A model generated the notes under the pieces. It had not been told where the DNA came from. It did no database searches and saw nothing but the letters and a program-made list of their open reading frames with translations. A program made the position numbers and the translations under genes. Positions 1 to 8,082 of a stretch of 16,035 nt of DNA are shown in pieces. Location: assembly GCA_039180865.1 (NCBI GenBank), contig JBCDCZ010000082.1, positions 1 through 16,035 of the forward strand, given 5' to 3'. How positions within the stretch are numbered: the stretch's first letter is position 1; every line of letters starts with the position of its first letter. The stretch is from JBCDCU01 sp039180865. GTDB taxonomy: Bacteria > Pseudomonadota > Alphaproteobacteria > Rhizobiales > JACESI01.

Positions 1-213
1 GTCGCAGTCAAAGGGCGGATTTGGGAAGCTCAATCGTGTGACCCGCATGATATCGCACCGGGCACCGGCATAGGCTGGATCGTCGCTGAGCATGCAATGA
101 ATGTTGCCGGACGGGGATTTGAAGAAGATGTCACCAGCAAGAGCGCCTGGCCCGGTGCTGCCGAGCATTGCAAACGCAACCAGGACGATGAAAGGTAGTC
201 GGAAGAAAGCCAT
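1..213 (-). CDS. Secreted DUF6636-like protein, N-terminal part
   Basis: The reading frame begins at an ATG at 213 (AAAGGA lies just upstream on the minus strand) and is open for 71 codons to the window edge, so the C-terminus is missing. Residues 1-27 look like a Sec signal peptide: a short basic start, a hydrophobic stretch (PFIVLVAFAMLG), then ALA before the mature GDIFF. The mature part has the pattern F-x-S-P-S-G-N-I-x-C (about 31-40) followed by R-C-D-I (52-55) and a further cysteine at 70. This resembles the small exported DUF6636-type proteins, whose function is unknown. The cysteines probably form disulfides in the periplasm. The overlapping frame starting at 221 gives a serine-rich product with no family features and is a shadow. 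The signal peptide and start are fairly secure; the family name is tentative. Confidence 0.7.
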   Translation of the reverse strand, partial: MAFFRLPFIVLVAFAMLGSTGPGALAGDIFFKSPSGNIHCMLSDDPAYAGARCDIMRVTRLSFPNPPFDCD

Positions 214-386
214 GGCGTCATTCCTTTCCCATGGGCCTCGGCCGCATCGATCTCAATCTCTTATACCACAAGCTGATTGTTCGGGGGTAAAACCTGATCA
301 GAACGCCTTTTTAGCGAGACAGTTTCTGGCAACAGGGATGGTACTCCAATAGGCCGGAAATGATGGATTGACTTGAGGACACTGAC

Positions 387-797
387 TTGAAGTTTGAACC
401 TGTAAGATATCGAGACCTGAACGCGCGGCAGAAGGAGAACTACAATTTCCAAAAGATTGCCGCTCGAATGGCAGATTTCGGATTTAACTGTTTGCGGCTC
501 ACTGATGACTGGCAAGGGGCAGATTTTATTGCTTGCCATCACGACGGAGACACCTTTTTGAAAGTGCAACTAAAAGGGCGCATGGCTATTGATAAGAAGT
601 ATCTTGGCAAGACCATTCATATTGCGTTTCTCTCGGGGGCGGACTGCTTTGTTTATGATCACGACGCGCTCGTGCACTTTATCGAAGAGCGTCGCCCAGC
701 AGGAACCGGGAGGGCTTCTTGGCGTGATCATGGCACCTACCACTGGCCAACTCTGCCATCTTGGGCGATTGAGTTCTTGTCCGATTATAAGATGTAA
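387..797 (+). CDS. Small PD-(D/E)XK-like protein of unknown function
   Basis: A 136-residue protein starting at TTG (387), with GAGG about nine bases upstream; no other start keeps the conserved N-terminus. The centre reads D-W-Q-G-A-D-F-I (41-48), a short hydrophilic turn, then F-L-K-V-Q-L-K-G-R (57-65). A D46...Q61-x-K63 arrangement on two neighbouring strands is how the PD-(D/E)XK nuclease fold often looks when Gln replaces Glu. By recollection, similar stand-alone hypothetical proteins carrying GADF...KVQLKGR occur in scattered bacteria. No partner methylase or toxin-antitoxin mate is adjacent. It lies 18 bp ahead of the DsbA-fold gene on the same strand, so the two may be cotranscribed. 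The gene is AT-richer than most of the window. Nuclease activity is inference only. Confidence 0.72.
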   Translation: MKFEPVRYRDLNARQKENYNFQKIAARMADFGFNCLRLTDDWQGADFIACHHDGDTFLKVQLKGRMAIDKKYLGKTIHIAFLSGADCFVYDHDALVHFIEERRPAGTGRASWRDHGTYHWPTLPSWAIEFLSDYKM

Positions 798-815
798 CGA
801 CTTTGACCGACGCGA

Positions 816-1475
816 ATGGGCCAGGCGATGGTGAAAACAAAACGTGTTGATGTCTGGTATTCACTGCAAAGCGATTACTGCTACTTCCTGGTCGACCGTC
901 TGCTAAAGCTGTCAGACAGCGAGGCAAAGGTGGTGATCCGTCCAGTCCTCGGTCTCGTCCTTAGAATGCCGGAGGCGACCGCCGATCGAGGCGAACTCGA
1001 ACAGGCCTATTTCATTAAAGATACAAGACGGACCGCAGACTATCTCGGTTTGCCTTATGCCTGGCCCAATCCGTCACCGATCCAGTTTGAGCCCGGATCT
1101 TTGTGGGTTGCAAGCAAACAACAACCACGCGTGGAGCATCTTTATCGGCTCTTCGCAGGTGCAAACCGCGAAGGCAAGGGGCTTCAATTTCTGGATAAGG
1201 TTGTGCGTCATCTTTGGGACGGGTCAGAGCCGGGCTGGGACAGGTCCGGCTTTCTCGCAAGAGCCCTAAAGCAAATCGGAATCGATGAGGCAGCCCTTCT
1301 TAAGCGAAACGAATGGGCGGGGGTGCGGGCTGAACTGGATGATAATCACCAAGCGATGTTGGCGAATGGTCATTGGGGCGTGCCGCTCATGGTCTACGAG
1401 AACGAACCGTTCTACGGGCAGGATCGCTTCGATCAACTGCTCTGGCGGATGCAGGTGAGCCTGTCGGAGCCGTGA
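816..1475 (+). CDS. DsbA-family (HCCA isomerase / kappa-GST-like) protein
   Basis: A 219-residue thioredoxin-fold protein of the 2-hydroxychromene-2-carboxylate isomerase / kappa glutathione transferase group. An N-terminal beta strand, V-D-V-W-Y-S-L-Q-S-D-Y (11-21), sits where the family has its DFxFDxxSPYSY segment. The C-terminal end has the cis-proline loop G-V-P (188-190) followed by P-F-Y-G-Q-D-R (198-204), the F-x-G-Q-D-R signature of the family. The middle insertion is helical, as expected. The family usually carries an active-site Ser and uses glutathione; here the sequence is S-D-Y-C (19-22), so both a Ser and a Cys are available. Substrate cannot be named. Neither the ATG at 816 nor the one at 828 (residue 5) has a strong ribosome site; 828 is nearly as likely. 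It follows the 387-797 gene closely. Confidence 0.8.
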   Translation: MGQAMVKTKRVDVWYSLQSDYCYFLVDRLLKLSDSEAKVVIRPVLGLVLRMPEATADRGELEQAYFIKDTRRTADYLGLPYAWPNPSPIQFEPGSLWVASKQQPRVEHLYRLFAGANREGKGLQFLDKVVRHLWDGSEPGWDRSGFLARALKQIGIDEAALLKRNEWAGVRAELDDNHQAMLANGHWGVPLMVYENEPFYGQDRFDQLLWRMQVSLSEP

Positions 1476-1538
1476 CCCAAAGCTATGGCGCGGGGCGATC
1501 CTCAACCTGAAACAATGGCCGGTCCAATCAACCTGGTT

Positions 1539-4079
1539 TCAATAGGTGTCGTCTCTCAGAAGCCTGCGGCAAAAGGCTGAAATTCGCCCCGGTTCGCGAC
1601 GATGGCGGATTGTTTCGATCGTACAGATATTCCAGTCTGTGATGGTTTCCTGGCGCCCGCCGGCGACAGTGGTCAGCCCTGGGTCAATGTCGGGCGTGAG
1701 GCGTGAGCAGGAATCGCCGATCTCAAGATTGCACTCAATCCGGTCAAAGGTGAGTTCAGACAACGTCCAGCCGAGTGTGAACCCACGCACAGTATCGTCG
1801 AGCCTCAGAACCGAATAGGTGAAGCCGTTTTCTTCTTCGTTGCGCGCCCTGCGCTTGGCAAGTTCCCCACGCGCCTGACGTGCCGAAGCGAGCGTGCGGA
1901 CGGGTGCTAGCAATTCATCGAAACCGTTTGAGCGGTTTTGCACAAAATCGCGCCGGTCCGGGAATGTCATAGCTATCAGGTCGAACTCCACCTCGCGGTT
2001 ATCGGGATGGCTGTCCCGGACGTCCCTGATAAAGTCGCGTGCCGTTTCCACACCGGAATTCTCAAAATATCCGCCATCAGCGTACCGCGCTCTGGCTTCG
2101 ACGAGATCATCGGTGTCCGGATCGCGTTCAAGAATGGAGACTTCCGCAGCGGGCGTCACATAGGGAAAGCGTGCGCTTGCAACACCGGCACTGATAATTG
2201 TCGGGCTGAAACAATCCTCCCGTTCATGGCAGCGTGTCACCTCCTGAAAAGTGCGTGGTAAACGATCCAGGAACCGCGCAAGGGGCGTGATCACCATGCG
2301 GTCTCCCGCATTGACGTCGGCGACGTTGAGAAGAAGAAGCGGTCGTCCTTCCGGTGTAAACGGTGCCATGATCGGGCTTTCGAGAAGGGCTGTGATCTCG
2401 GCTTCACTGAGTTGAGAGGATTGTAGCAAGAGATCGCGAAGCGCGTCCTTGAACGCCGCTTCCAGGCGAAGCGCGCGGCTGAGCGAATCGGTGAACCCTC
2501 CGACATTCGGCACAATCCGGGCAGCGAAATCGGGAAAAAGCATCGAGCCAAGAACAGGCGACAGGAAATCCCGCCTGAGAACGGTCCGGACGGCATTCGC
2601 ATAACACCCTTCAATTTTCGGGGTGCCGTCTTTGGGAATGCAGATGCCACTGCGATGAATGATATCGAAGACGGCAGCGCCAACGGAACCACCTGAGACG
2701 CCACTTACCGCAATCACGCGTTCGCCGAAGGACGGATCATCGTCATAGAAGCGCGCGAGCACCATGGCGGCATGATAGGCGGCGTAAAGCCCGCCGCCCT
2801 GGGCTGCAATGATAATCGGCCTTTCACCAGGCTGCACTTCCTGCCAGCTTTGATAGACGTCGCCTGGCGACGTTCCAAGCTCTCCCCGCTCGACCGCAGC
2901 GGACGTGGACAATCGATCATTATCGGTGAGGCCGATCCAGGACTGAAGGATAACGAGCACAATAATGCCTGATGTGATCGGATACCCGGTCCGTTGCCCT
3001 GCAAGATAGAGCGATGTCAAAACCATGGTCGCGACATAACCGAAGAAACACAGAATGAGGATCGGCCCCATAGTCTCGGCATGGGCCGGGCTCCAGAACC
3101 CGAAGACCAGAACTCCAAAAGCGACACCGACAACCGATCCGAAAACAAGGACAGTCGTCATCAACTGGAAGAGCCAGTCGCTCTCGAACGTGGGCGTTTC
3201 GCGTCCACTTTCCCGCGCTTTCGGCGTTTGCTTGTCCTCTCCGTGAAGGGCGGCGCGGCGCTTTGCAACAAAGGCGCGCGAACGATTGACGAGATAAATG
3301 ATGGTGAGATAGCCGCCCGCTAGAATTGCGGCTGCAAGCGTGAGTTCCTGGAGCCTGCCTGCGATAATGGTGTCTTTGTAGGAAGCCCAAGTTAGCGTCA
3401 AACCGGCGAAAAGCCCGCCGGTCGGAAGGAAACCGAGAACACGCGGGGTCCAGCGCGCCATCCAGTCTTCTAGCTCGGCGAGATCCTGCTTCATCGGTGT
3501 TTGCGTGCTCCACCACCAGCGGATGAGGCGGCAGCAGAACCAGATGAAAACGCCCGCGATCAGGACAAAAATGAACTGCCAGATAAGGCTTGCAATAAGG
3601 GTGTAGCGCTCGAACCAGGCCGATATATCGACGGGGCCGTGAACGCGCTGTTCGATTGTGAGCAGTTTGACTTCTTCAAGGACGATGGTTTCGGCGAGCT
3701 TGACATAGATCTCCCGTGTCTGTTCCGGGATCGCCAGTCCGATACCGAGGAGAAGGCTGCCGATAGCCGGTGCGTTATAGCGGAATGCCGTCGTGCCTAT
3801 CGTACCGAGCACGTCCCGCCGGAGCCAAAAGGCGAAGAAATCCCGGATTCTGCAGATCCAGAGGACGAAGAAATCCCGGGCTTTGGCAAAGATAGTCCGG
3901 TTGTCCGGCGGGTCGTCTTTGGGTGGGTCAGGTTCCGGTTTTTGTTTGGGTTTCGCGGCGCTGGGGTCAGGACCAAAATCGTCGTTACGAACTTCGATCG
4001 AGCTGAGGAACCGGCGGATCCGCGATATCACCCCGCCTGTGGCGGAACTGGAATCGTCTGTTTTTGAGGTCGATGCCAT
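1539..4079 (-). CDS. Multi-spanning membrane protein with C-terminal patatin-like phospholipase domain
   Basis: An 846-residue protein. Residues 1-65 are charged and proline/lysine-rich, probably cytoplasmic. About seven hydrophobic segments follow (roughly 97-117, 158-186, 213-233, 245-265, 303-328, 336-360 and 367-385). The rest is a soluble patatin domain: an oxyanion loop Q-G-G-G-L (427-431), the nucleophile elbow G-V-S-G-G (460-464, Ser462) and the partner aspartate in Y-A-D-G-G (666-670, Asp668). Both members of the Ser-Asp dyad are therefore present, and lipid acyl hydrolase activity is expected, probably on membrane phospholipid. The helices should anchor the enzyme in the inner membrane. 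The start ATG at 4079 follows a GGGGG run on the minus strand; later methionines would remove the first helices. It stands alone: 209 bp separate it from the next minus-strand gene, and it converges with the DsbA-fold gene. Its natural substrate and role are unknown. Confidence 0.9.
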   Translation of the reverse strand: MASTSKTDDSSSATGGVISRIRRFLSSIEVRNDDFGPDPSAAKPKQKPEPDPPKDDPPDNRTIFAKARDFFVLWICRIRDFFAFWLRRDVLGTIGTTAFRYNAPAIGSLLLGIGLAIPEQTREIYVKLAETIVLEEVKLLTIEQRVHGPVDISAWFERYTLIASLIWQFIFVLIAGVFIWFCCRLIRWWWSTQTPMKQDLAELEDWMARWTPRVLGFLPTGGLFAGLTLTWASYKDTIIAGRLQELTLAAAILAGGYLTIIYLVNRSRAFVAKRRAALHGEDKQTPKARESGRETPTFESDWLFQLMTTVLVFGSVVGVAFGVLVFGFWSPAHAETMGPILILCFFGYVATMVLTSLYLAGQRTGYPITSGIIVLVILQSWIGLTDNDRLSTSAAVERGELGTSPGDVYQSWQEVQPGERPIIIAAQGGGLYAAYHAAMVLARFYDDDPSFGERVIAVSGVSGGSVGAAVFDIIHRSGICIPKDGTPKIEGCYANAVRTVLRRDFLSPVLGSMLFPDFAARIVPNVGGFTDSLSRALRLEAAFKDALRDLLLQSSQLSEAEITALLESPIMAPFTPEGRPLLLLNVADVNAGDRMVITPLARFLDRLPRTFQEVTRCHEREDCFSPTIISAGVASARFPYVTPAAEVSILERDPDTDDLVEARARYADGGYFENSGVETARDFIRDVRDSHPDNREVEFDLIAMTFPDRRDFVQNRSNGFDELLAPVRTLASARQARGELAKRRARNEEENGFTYSVLRLDDTVRGFTLGWTLSELTFDRIECNLEIGDSCSRLTPDIDPGLTTVAGGRQETITDWNICTIETIRHRREPGRISAFCRRLLRDDTY

Positions 4080-4288
4080 GGTTCAAATGCCCCCGAACCG
4101 TCTGGACCTTTAAAGTTTTCGAAAATGATCTGTTGCCGGATCCTGCCTCAATAGTATGGAAGTTCAATCCGACGGTATTGAGATGCCGCCAGTTTAGCAG
4201 AAATTTGCTTGGTTGTGGTGGCAGCAGAGGCCCGCTAACAAGAAAGACTTCGTCCGAACAGGTGGGTTATCAACATCCAACCAAGCCA

Positions 4289-4735
4289 TCACCCCTGATA
4301 GCTCGCAGGGTGGAAGCCGTCCTTGGCAGCGACATGGGTATCGGCACCTTCGACCCGGTCCGTATTCTGTGCTGAGACAATTTGAAAGCCGGAGGGGCCG
4401 CGCATCGTTACCATGGAAATGACGGCAATGCGCTGGCCCGCTTCTTCTCCGTTCAACCCGGTTTGTCCGTCAAGCGTTGAAACCGTGTGCACGATATGAA
4501 TATCAGGCGTGAGTTCGCGCACCTTAAGGTCGGTTATCTCAAGTTTGGCATTCTGAAAGATCTTGCGGAAGCCGTAATCATGGGCTTTCCGGATGGCGCG
4601 CCGGTTGCGCCACCAGATCCCGACAACATTGACGAAGTCGGCGTCCTCCACAAAGAGGTCGCCGAGCGCGTTCGCATCGCCGTTGTTCCAGCACTCGAAA
4701 AAAGCGCGTGCGACAGATTCTCCAGTTTCAAACAC
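4289..4735 (-). CDS. SgcJ/EcaC-like SnoaL-fold protein
   Basis: A 148-residue NTF2/SnoaL-fold protein. It starts at GTG (4735) with AGGAG seven bases upstream on the minus strand. The N-terminal helix and first loop read V-A-R-A-F-F-E-C-W-N-N-G-D (8-20) followed by L-F-V-E-D-A-D-F-V-N, typical of the SgcJ/EcaC family (TIGR02246, DUF4440-like). Family members are small cone-shaped dimers, often of unknown catalytic activity despite the 'oxidoreductase' label. It is the last of three minus-strand genes (5986-5561, 5491-4802, 4735-4289) separated by 66-69 bp, probably one transcript running away from the divergent LysR regulator. A different frame starting with ATG at 4791 overlaps it but has no family character. 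Confidence 0.85.
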   Translation of the reverse strand: MFETGESVARAFFECWNNGDANALGDLFVEDADFVNVVGIWWRNRRAIRKAHDYGFRKIFQNAKLEITDLKVRELTPDIHIVHTVSTLDGQTGLNGEEAGQRIAVISMVTMRGPSGFQIVSAQNTDRVEGADTHVAAKDGFHPASYQG

Positions 4736-4801
4736 GGCATGCTCCTATTCTCAATAAGGCCTGTCGTAGCAGAATTCCGGCACGCGCTCACGTGGACCTT
4801 G

Positions 4802-5491
4802 TCATCGGTTCAAGACATCAAGAACAGCCATTGCTCCGGCAGCCGATGATTGCGGGTTTTGACCCGTGATAAGATTACCGTCTGTCACGACGTGGACGGT
4901 AAAGTCATCGGCGTTCTCGATGATTGCGCCAAGTTCGCGCAAACGGTCTTCGAGCAGAAACGGCACAACGCTTGTGAGGCCGACCGCTTCTTCTTCGCCG
5001 TTCGTAAAGGCGGTGACCCGAATCCCGGCGACGAGCGGTGTGCCGTCTGATTTCTTGGCATCGACCAATGCAACCGGCCCGTGGCAAACTGATCCGATGG
5101 GTTTGTCCTCTTCGTCGAATGCTTCAATCAGATGGGCGAGGTCTTCGTTCTCGGGGTAATCCCACATCGGCCCATGTCCGCCCGGAAAGAAGATTGCATC
5201 GAATGAACCTGCATCAAGGTCGGCAATCGGGATGGTTTGTGAAAGGGCTTGTTTCGCTTGATCGTCATTTTCGAAACGGCGCGTGTCATCGCTTTGCCAT
5301 TCGGCGAGGGCGCTTTTCGGATCGATAGGAGGATGACCGCCTTTGATAGAGGCCAATGTGATCTCTGCTCCGGCATCTCGGAACGCATAATAGGGTGAGG
5401 CAAATTCTTCGAGCCAGAAGCCTGTTTTTTCTCCGGTATCGCCGAGGCGGTCATGGGAAGTCAGGACGACGAGAATACGAGGCGTTTTCAT
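4802..5491 (-). CDS. DJ-1/PfpI family protein (Hsp31-like)
   Basis: A 229-residue protein of the DJ-1/ThiJ/PfpI superfamily, in the size class of Hsp31-like glyoxalase III/chaperone proteins. The nucleophile elbow is G-S-V-C-H-G-P (133-139), with Cys136 followed by His137. The acidic partner is probably Glu28 in F-W-L-E-E-F (25-30). The strand-loop F-F-P-G-G-H-G-P (101-108) also fits the family. Homologues detoxify methylglyoxal or protect proteins from glycation; which applies here is unproven. The ATG at 5491 is chosen because GGAG lies just upstream on the minus strand. A TTG at 5503 in the same frame would add four residues but overlaps that ribosome site. Middle gene of a three-gene minus-strand cluster. 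Confidence 0.9.
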   Translation of the reverse strand: MKTPRILVVLTSHDRLGDTGEKTGFWLEEFASPYYAFRDAGAEITLASIKGGHPPIDPKSALAEWQSDDTRRFENDDQAKQALSQTIPIADLDAGSFDAIFFPGGHGPMWDYPENEDLAHLIEAFDEEDKPIGSVCHGPVALVDAKKSDGTPLVAGIRVTAFTNGEEEAVGLTSVVPFLLEDRLRELGAIIENADDFTVHVVTDGNLITGQNPQSSAAGAMAVLDVLNR

Positions 5492-5560
5492 AATGGTCTC
5501 CAATTCAATGGAAGGGTTGGTGATGGTGTTGGATGAGATTGGTGTCGGGGATGGCCGAGA

Positions 5561-5986
5561 TCAGTCGATCTCGGCTTTGCCCAACTGGCGATACCAGTCG
5601 ACGTTGTCCCAGAAGGCCGTCATGTTGGTGACCAGCCCGTCTTCGTCGGTTTCGATGAGAAACAGGTGCCGCAGAGTGTAGGCGTTGCCCTTGCTTGGAA
5701 CGCCGAAAGCTTCTTTCGCCTGTGTCCCTGAAATGTCGACATCGACGTAGGCTTTACGACCGGTTTCGTCTCCGGTGATGGAGCGAACCGTGTTGGAAAG
5801 GTCCGGGAAGCTGTCAATCAAGACGCCCCAACTGCCGGGGCCGATTTCTTCTACGGGGCCTGACAGGCCAAACGGAACGTACTCGACGGTGCCTTGCGGC
5901 TTAAACAATTGGATCATGCCGGGAACATCCTGATCACGGTAAAGATCAAATAGCTCTGCTGCGACGCTGGCTGCTGTACGGGTCAT
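5561..5986 (-). CDS. SnoaL-like nuclear transport factor 2 family protein
   Basis: A 141-residue SnoaL/NTF2-fold protein. The start ATG at 5986 has a strong AAGGAG site nine bases upstream on the minus strand; the frame is open to 6040, but a start there lacks a site and adds a basic, non-conserved tail. The sequence follows the family pattern: an N-terminal helix (A-A-E-L-F-D-L-Y-R-D-Q-D, 9-20), a 'guarding' Y-V-P-F-G segment, a central H-L-F-L-I-E strand and a terminal W-Y-R-Q-L. Members include polyketide cyclases, epoxide hydrolases and ester cyclases, and many are uncharacterised. It is the first gene after the regulator-facing intergenic region and so the best candidate for direct control by the divergent LysR protein. 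Confidence 0.85.
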   Translation of the reverse strand: MTRTAASVAAELFDLYRDQDVPGMIQLFKPQGTVEYVPFGLSGPVEEIGPGSWGVLIDSFPDLSNTVRSITGDETGRKAYVDVDISGTQAKEAFGVPSKGNAYTLRHLFLIETDEDGLVTNMTAFWDNVDWYRQLGKAEID

Positions 5987-6049
5987 GGTGAAACTCCTTT
6001 TTTTCAATCTGGTGTGATGTGATGAGGAGAACTTAACCATTGCATCGAA

Positions 6050-6075
6050 GTTGATTAACTGGGTATTCAGTCAAC
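6050..6075. promoter_or_regulatory. Candidate LysR operator in divergent intergenic region
   Basis: The 111-bp gap between the SnoaL-like gene (start 5986) and the LysR gene (start 6098) contains GTTGA (6050-6054) facing TCAAC (6071-6075), a perfect 5-bp inverted repeat with 16 bp between arms. A second partial palindrome, AGTT-N4-AACT, overlaps at 6049-6060. LysR-type regulators usually bind interrupted dyads of T-N11-A form in exactly this kind of divergent region. The spacing here is longer than the classic box, so this is a candidate only. Confidence 0.4.
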
Positions 6076-6097
6076 AGATTATTGCTGGAGAGCAACA

Positions 6098-6973
6098 ATG
6101 CGGCAGCTTGATGGGTTGATGGAATTTTGCGCGGTTGTGGACCACGGAGGCTTCACACGCGCCAGTGAAGCGCTCGGCTTATCCGCTTCCTTCGTCAGCC
6201 GTCGTGTCGCCGATCTTGAGGCGCGCCTCGGCGTGCGTTTGCTTCATCGCACGACGAGACGGGTCAATCTGACGGAACTCGGCGCGACGTATTATGAGCG
6301 TGCGACCGCAATCCTATCGGACATCAACGCCCTTGAAACAGATTTGGCAGAGCAGCAAAATCTGGTCAAAGGCCATATAAGGGTCGCGGCAGGCGGGCGG
6401 TTTGGGGAAACATGGGTGAGTGAGGCGATGGCTGAATTCGCGAGCCTTCATCCCGAGGTCGAGATTACCTTAGAGGTAAGCGATCGTCGTGTTGATCTCA
6501 TCCGCGAAGGGTTCGATCTGGCTGTGCGCCACAGCATGCCAAGCGATCCAGATTTGATCGTCCGTAAGATCGGGTCCCGCCGTATGATTGTCTGTGCAGC
6601 ACCCGATTATCTGGAAATCCATGGATATCCGGAATCCCCTGCAGATCTTGTAAAGCACTGCTGCCTTGCGGCACCTGGTCAGAAATGGATGTTCCAGTCA
6701 GGTGGTCCGCAATTCGAGGTCAAGGTCAGGGGTCGCTGGGTGAGCAACAGCGGCCCGGCACTTGCCATTGCCTGCATGACAGGTTTGGGGATCATCAGGC
6801 TCGGCGAAACCTATGTGTCGGATGCCATCAACGAAGGTTCCCTCGTGCCGCTGCTTGAGGCCCACGAAATCGCACCTCAGGAGACCGTTCTGGTCTATCC
6901 TTCCCGAGAGCGTTTGCCAGTCCGTATCCGTGAATTGATTTCCTATATTGCGGAGCGTTCGGGCGTCTCATAG
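6098..6973 (+). CDS. LysR-family transcriptional regulator
   Basis: A 291-residue LysR regulator. The winged helix-turn-helix occupies about residues 2-60, with the recognition region G-L-S-A-S-F-V-S-R-R-V-A-D-L-E (27-41) and L-L-H-R-T-T-R-R (48-55) typical of the family. A linker helix follows, then the periplasmic-binding-protein-like effector domain from about residue 90 (G-H-I-R-V-A-A-G). The ATG at 6098 has GGAG seven bases upstream. It is transcribed divergently from the SnoaL/PfpI/SgcJ cluster and is followed after 45 bp by a zinc alcohol dehydrogenase on the same strand. By the usual LysR logic it probably controls the divergent cluster and perhaps its own operon. The effector cannot be deduced. 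Confidence 0.93.
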   Translation: MRQLDGLMEFCAVVDHGGFTRASEALGLSASFVSRRVADLEARLGVRLLHRTTRRVNLTELGATYYERATAILSDINALETDLAEQQNLVKGHIRVAAGGRFGETWVSEAMAEFASLHPEVEITLEVSDRRVDLIREGFDLAVRHSMPSDPDLIVRKIGSRRMIVCAAPDYLEIHGYPESPADLVKHCCLAAPGQKWMFQSGGPQFEVKVRGRWVSNSGPALAIACMTGLGIIRLGETYVSDAINEGSLVPLLEAHEIAPQETVLVYPSRERLPVRIRELISYIAERSGVS

Positions 6974-7018
6974 GACTATGACTGTGTTCACAAGAACGGG
7001 AAGCGGGGAGGAGCAAAA

Positions 7019-8056
7019 ATGCGCGCAGCGGTCGTCAGAGATTTTAACGAGGATTTGTCTATTGAAGAGGTTGCCGATCCGGCCTGCCCGGAAAACGGCG
7101 TTGTCCTTGAGGTCGCGGCTTGCGGCGTCTGCCGTTCCGACCATCATGGCTGGACCGGCGAACATCCGCGCGTCAAGAACGGCTCCATCCTTGGCCATGA
7201 ATATTGCGGCACCGTTGTAGAAGCAGGTCGGCAAGCGACCCATACCGTGGGCGATCGCCTGATAGCGCCCTTTATTCTTGCCTGTGGAAGCTGTCCATCC
7301 TGCTATACCGGCGTTTCAAATACCTGCCCGAACCAGATCGTGCCGGGTTTCAGCGCTCCAGGTGCGTATGCAGAATTTGTAGCCGTCCCGTTTGACCACA
7401 ATCTTGTATCGCTGCCGGAAAGTATGACACCAGGCTTGGCGGCGGGGCTGGGCTGCCGGGTGACGACGGCGTGGCATGCACTGACGGACCGCGCCGCTCT
7501 GCGCGCAGGCGAATGGGTTGCGGTCCACGGAACGGGTGGTATCGGCCTTGCCACAACACTTCTTGCGAAAATGCTCGGTGCGCGGGTTGTCGTCGTCGAT
7601 ATCGTAAAGGAAAAGCTCGATCATGCGATGGACCTCGGTGCGGATGCTGCCGTTAACGCCGCGGAAGAAGACACCGTTGCTGCGATTATCGAAATTACCG
7701 GTGGCGGCGCCGATGTTTCCATCGAGGCACTCGGCATTGAGGCGACAACCAATGCGTCAATTGAATGCTTAGGGACGCTCGGGCGTCATGTTCAGGTCGG
7801 TATGCCGGTCGGTCACACCGCTCATATGAACATCAACATGAGCGCCGTATATTTGAAGAACCTCGCCTTATATGGCACACGCGGTATGCCCGCCTGGAAA
7901 TATCCGTCTCTCCTCGGCATGATAGAGCGCGATATGGTCGATCTCTCGCCGCTGGTCGCTCGGGAAATTTCCCTTTCCGGCGCAAGCGTAGAACTGAAAG
8001 CAATGAATGGCCCGACACCGCCCGGAACGGCGGTGATTACGGATTTCGAAGGGTAA
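7019..8056 (+). CDS. Zinc-dependent medium-chain alcohol dehydrogenase
   Basis: A 345-residue MDR-family alcohol dehydrogenase. Catalytic zinc ligands are visible as Cys38 (A-C-G-V-C-R-S-D), His60-Glu61 (G-H-E) and Cys146 (L-G-C-R-V-T-T). The structural zinc site is the four-cysteine lobe Cys89, Cys92, Cys95 and Cys103. The Rossmann motif is G-T-G-G-I-G-L (171-177), and the second strand ends V-V-V-D (191-194). An acidic residue there usually means NAD rather than NADP. GGAGGAG stands just before the ATG. It lies 45 bp behind the LysR gene and probably shares its transcript. Together with the divergent PfpI protein it suggests aldehyde/alcohol interconversion, but the substrate is unknown. 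Its stop is 26 bp from the convergent LysE gene. Confidence 0.93.
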   Translation: MRAAVVRDFNEDLSIEEVADPACPENGVVLEVAACGVCRSDHHGWTGEHPRVKNGSILGHEYCGTVVEAGRQATHTVGDRLIAPFILACGSCPSCYTGVSNTCPNQIVPGFSAPGAYAEFVAVPFDHNLVSLPESMTPGLAAGLGCRVTTAWHALTDRAALRAGEWVAVHGTGGIGLATTLLAKMLGARVVVVDIVKEKLDHAMDLGADAAVNAAEEDTVAAIIEITGGGADVSIEALGIEATTNASIECLGTLGRHVQVGMPVGHTAHMNINMSAVYLKNLALYGTRGMPAWKYPSLLGMIERDMVDLSPLVAREISLSGASVELKAMNGPTPPGTAVITDFEG

Positions 8057-8082
8057 GGGATCCAGTCAAGCATGGATAAAGG

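Noticed and set aside
1510..1542. TGAAAC...GTTTCA inverted repeat between the convergent DsbA-fold and patatin genes
   Set aside because: Only six pairs with a loop of about 22 bases and no T-run; too weak to call a terminator.
2920..3516. Minus-strand open frame of 198 codons inside the patatin gene
   Set aside because: Arg/His-rich shadow translation of the patatin gene in another frame of the same strand.
3501..4067. Plus-strand open frame of 188 codons opposite the patatin gene
   Set aside because: Antisense shadow of a gene with recognisable domains; acidic, low-complexity product.
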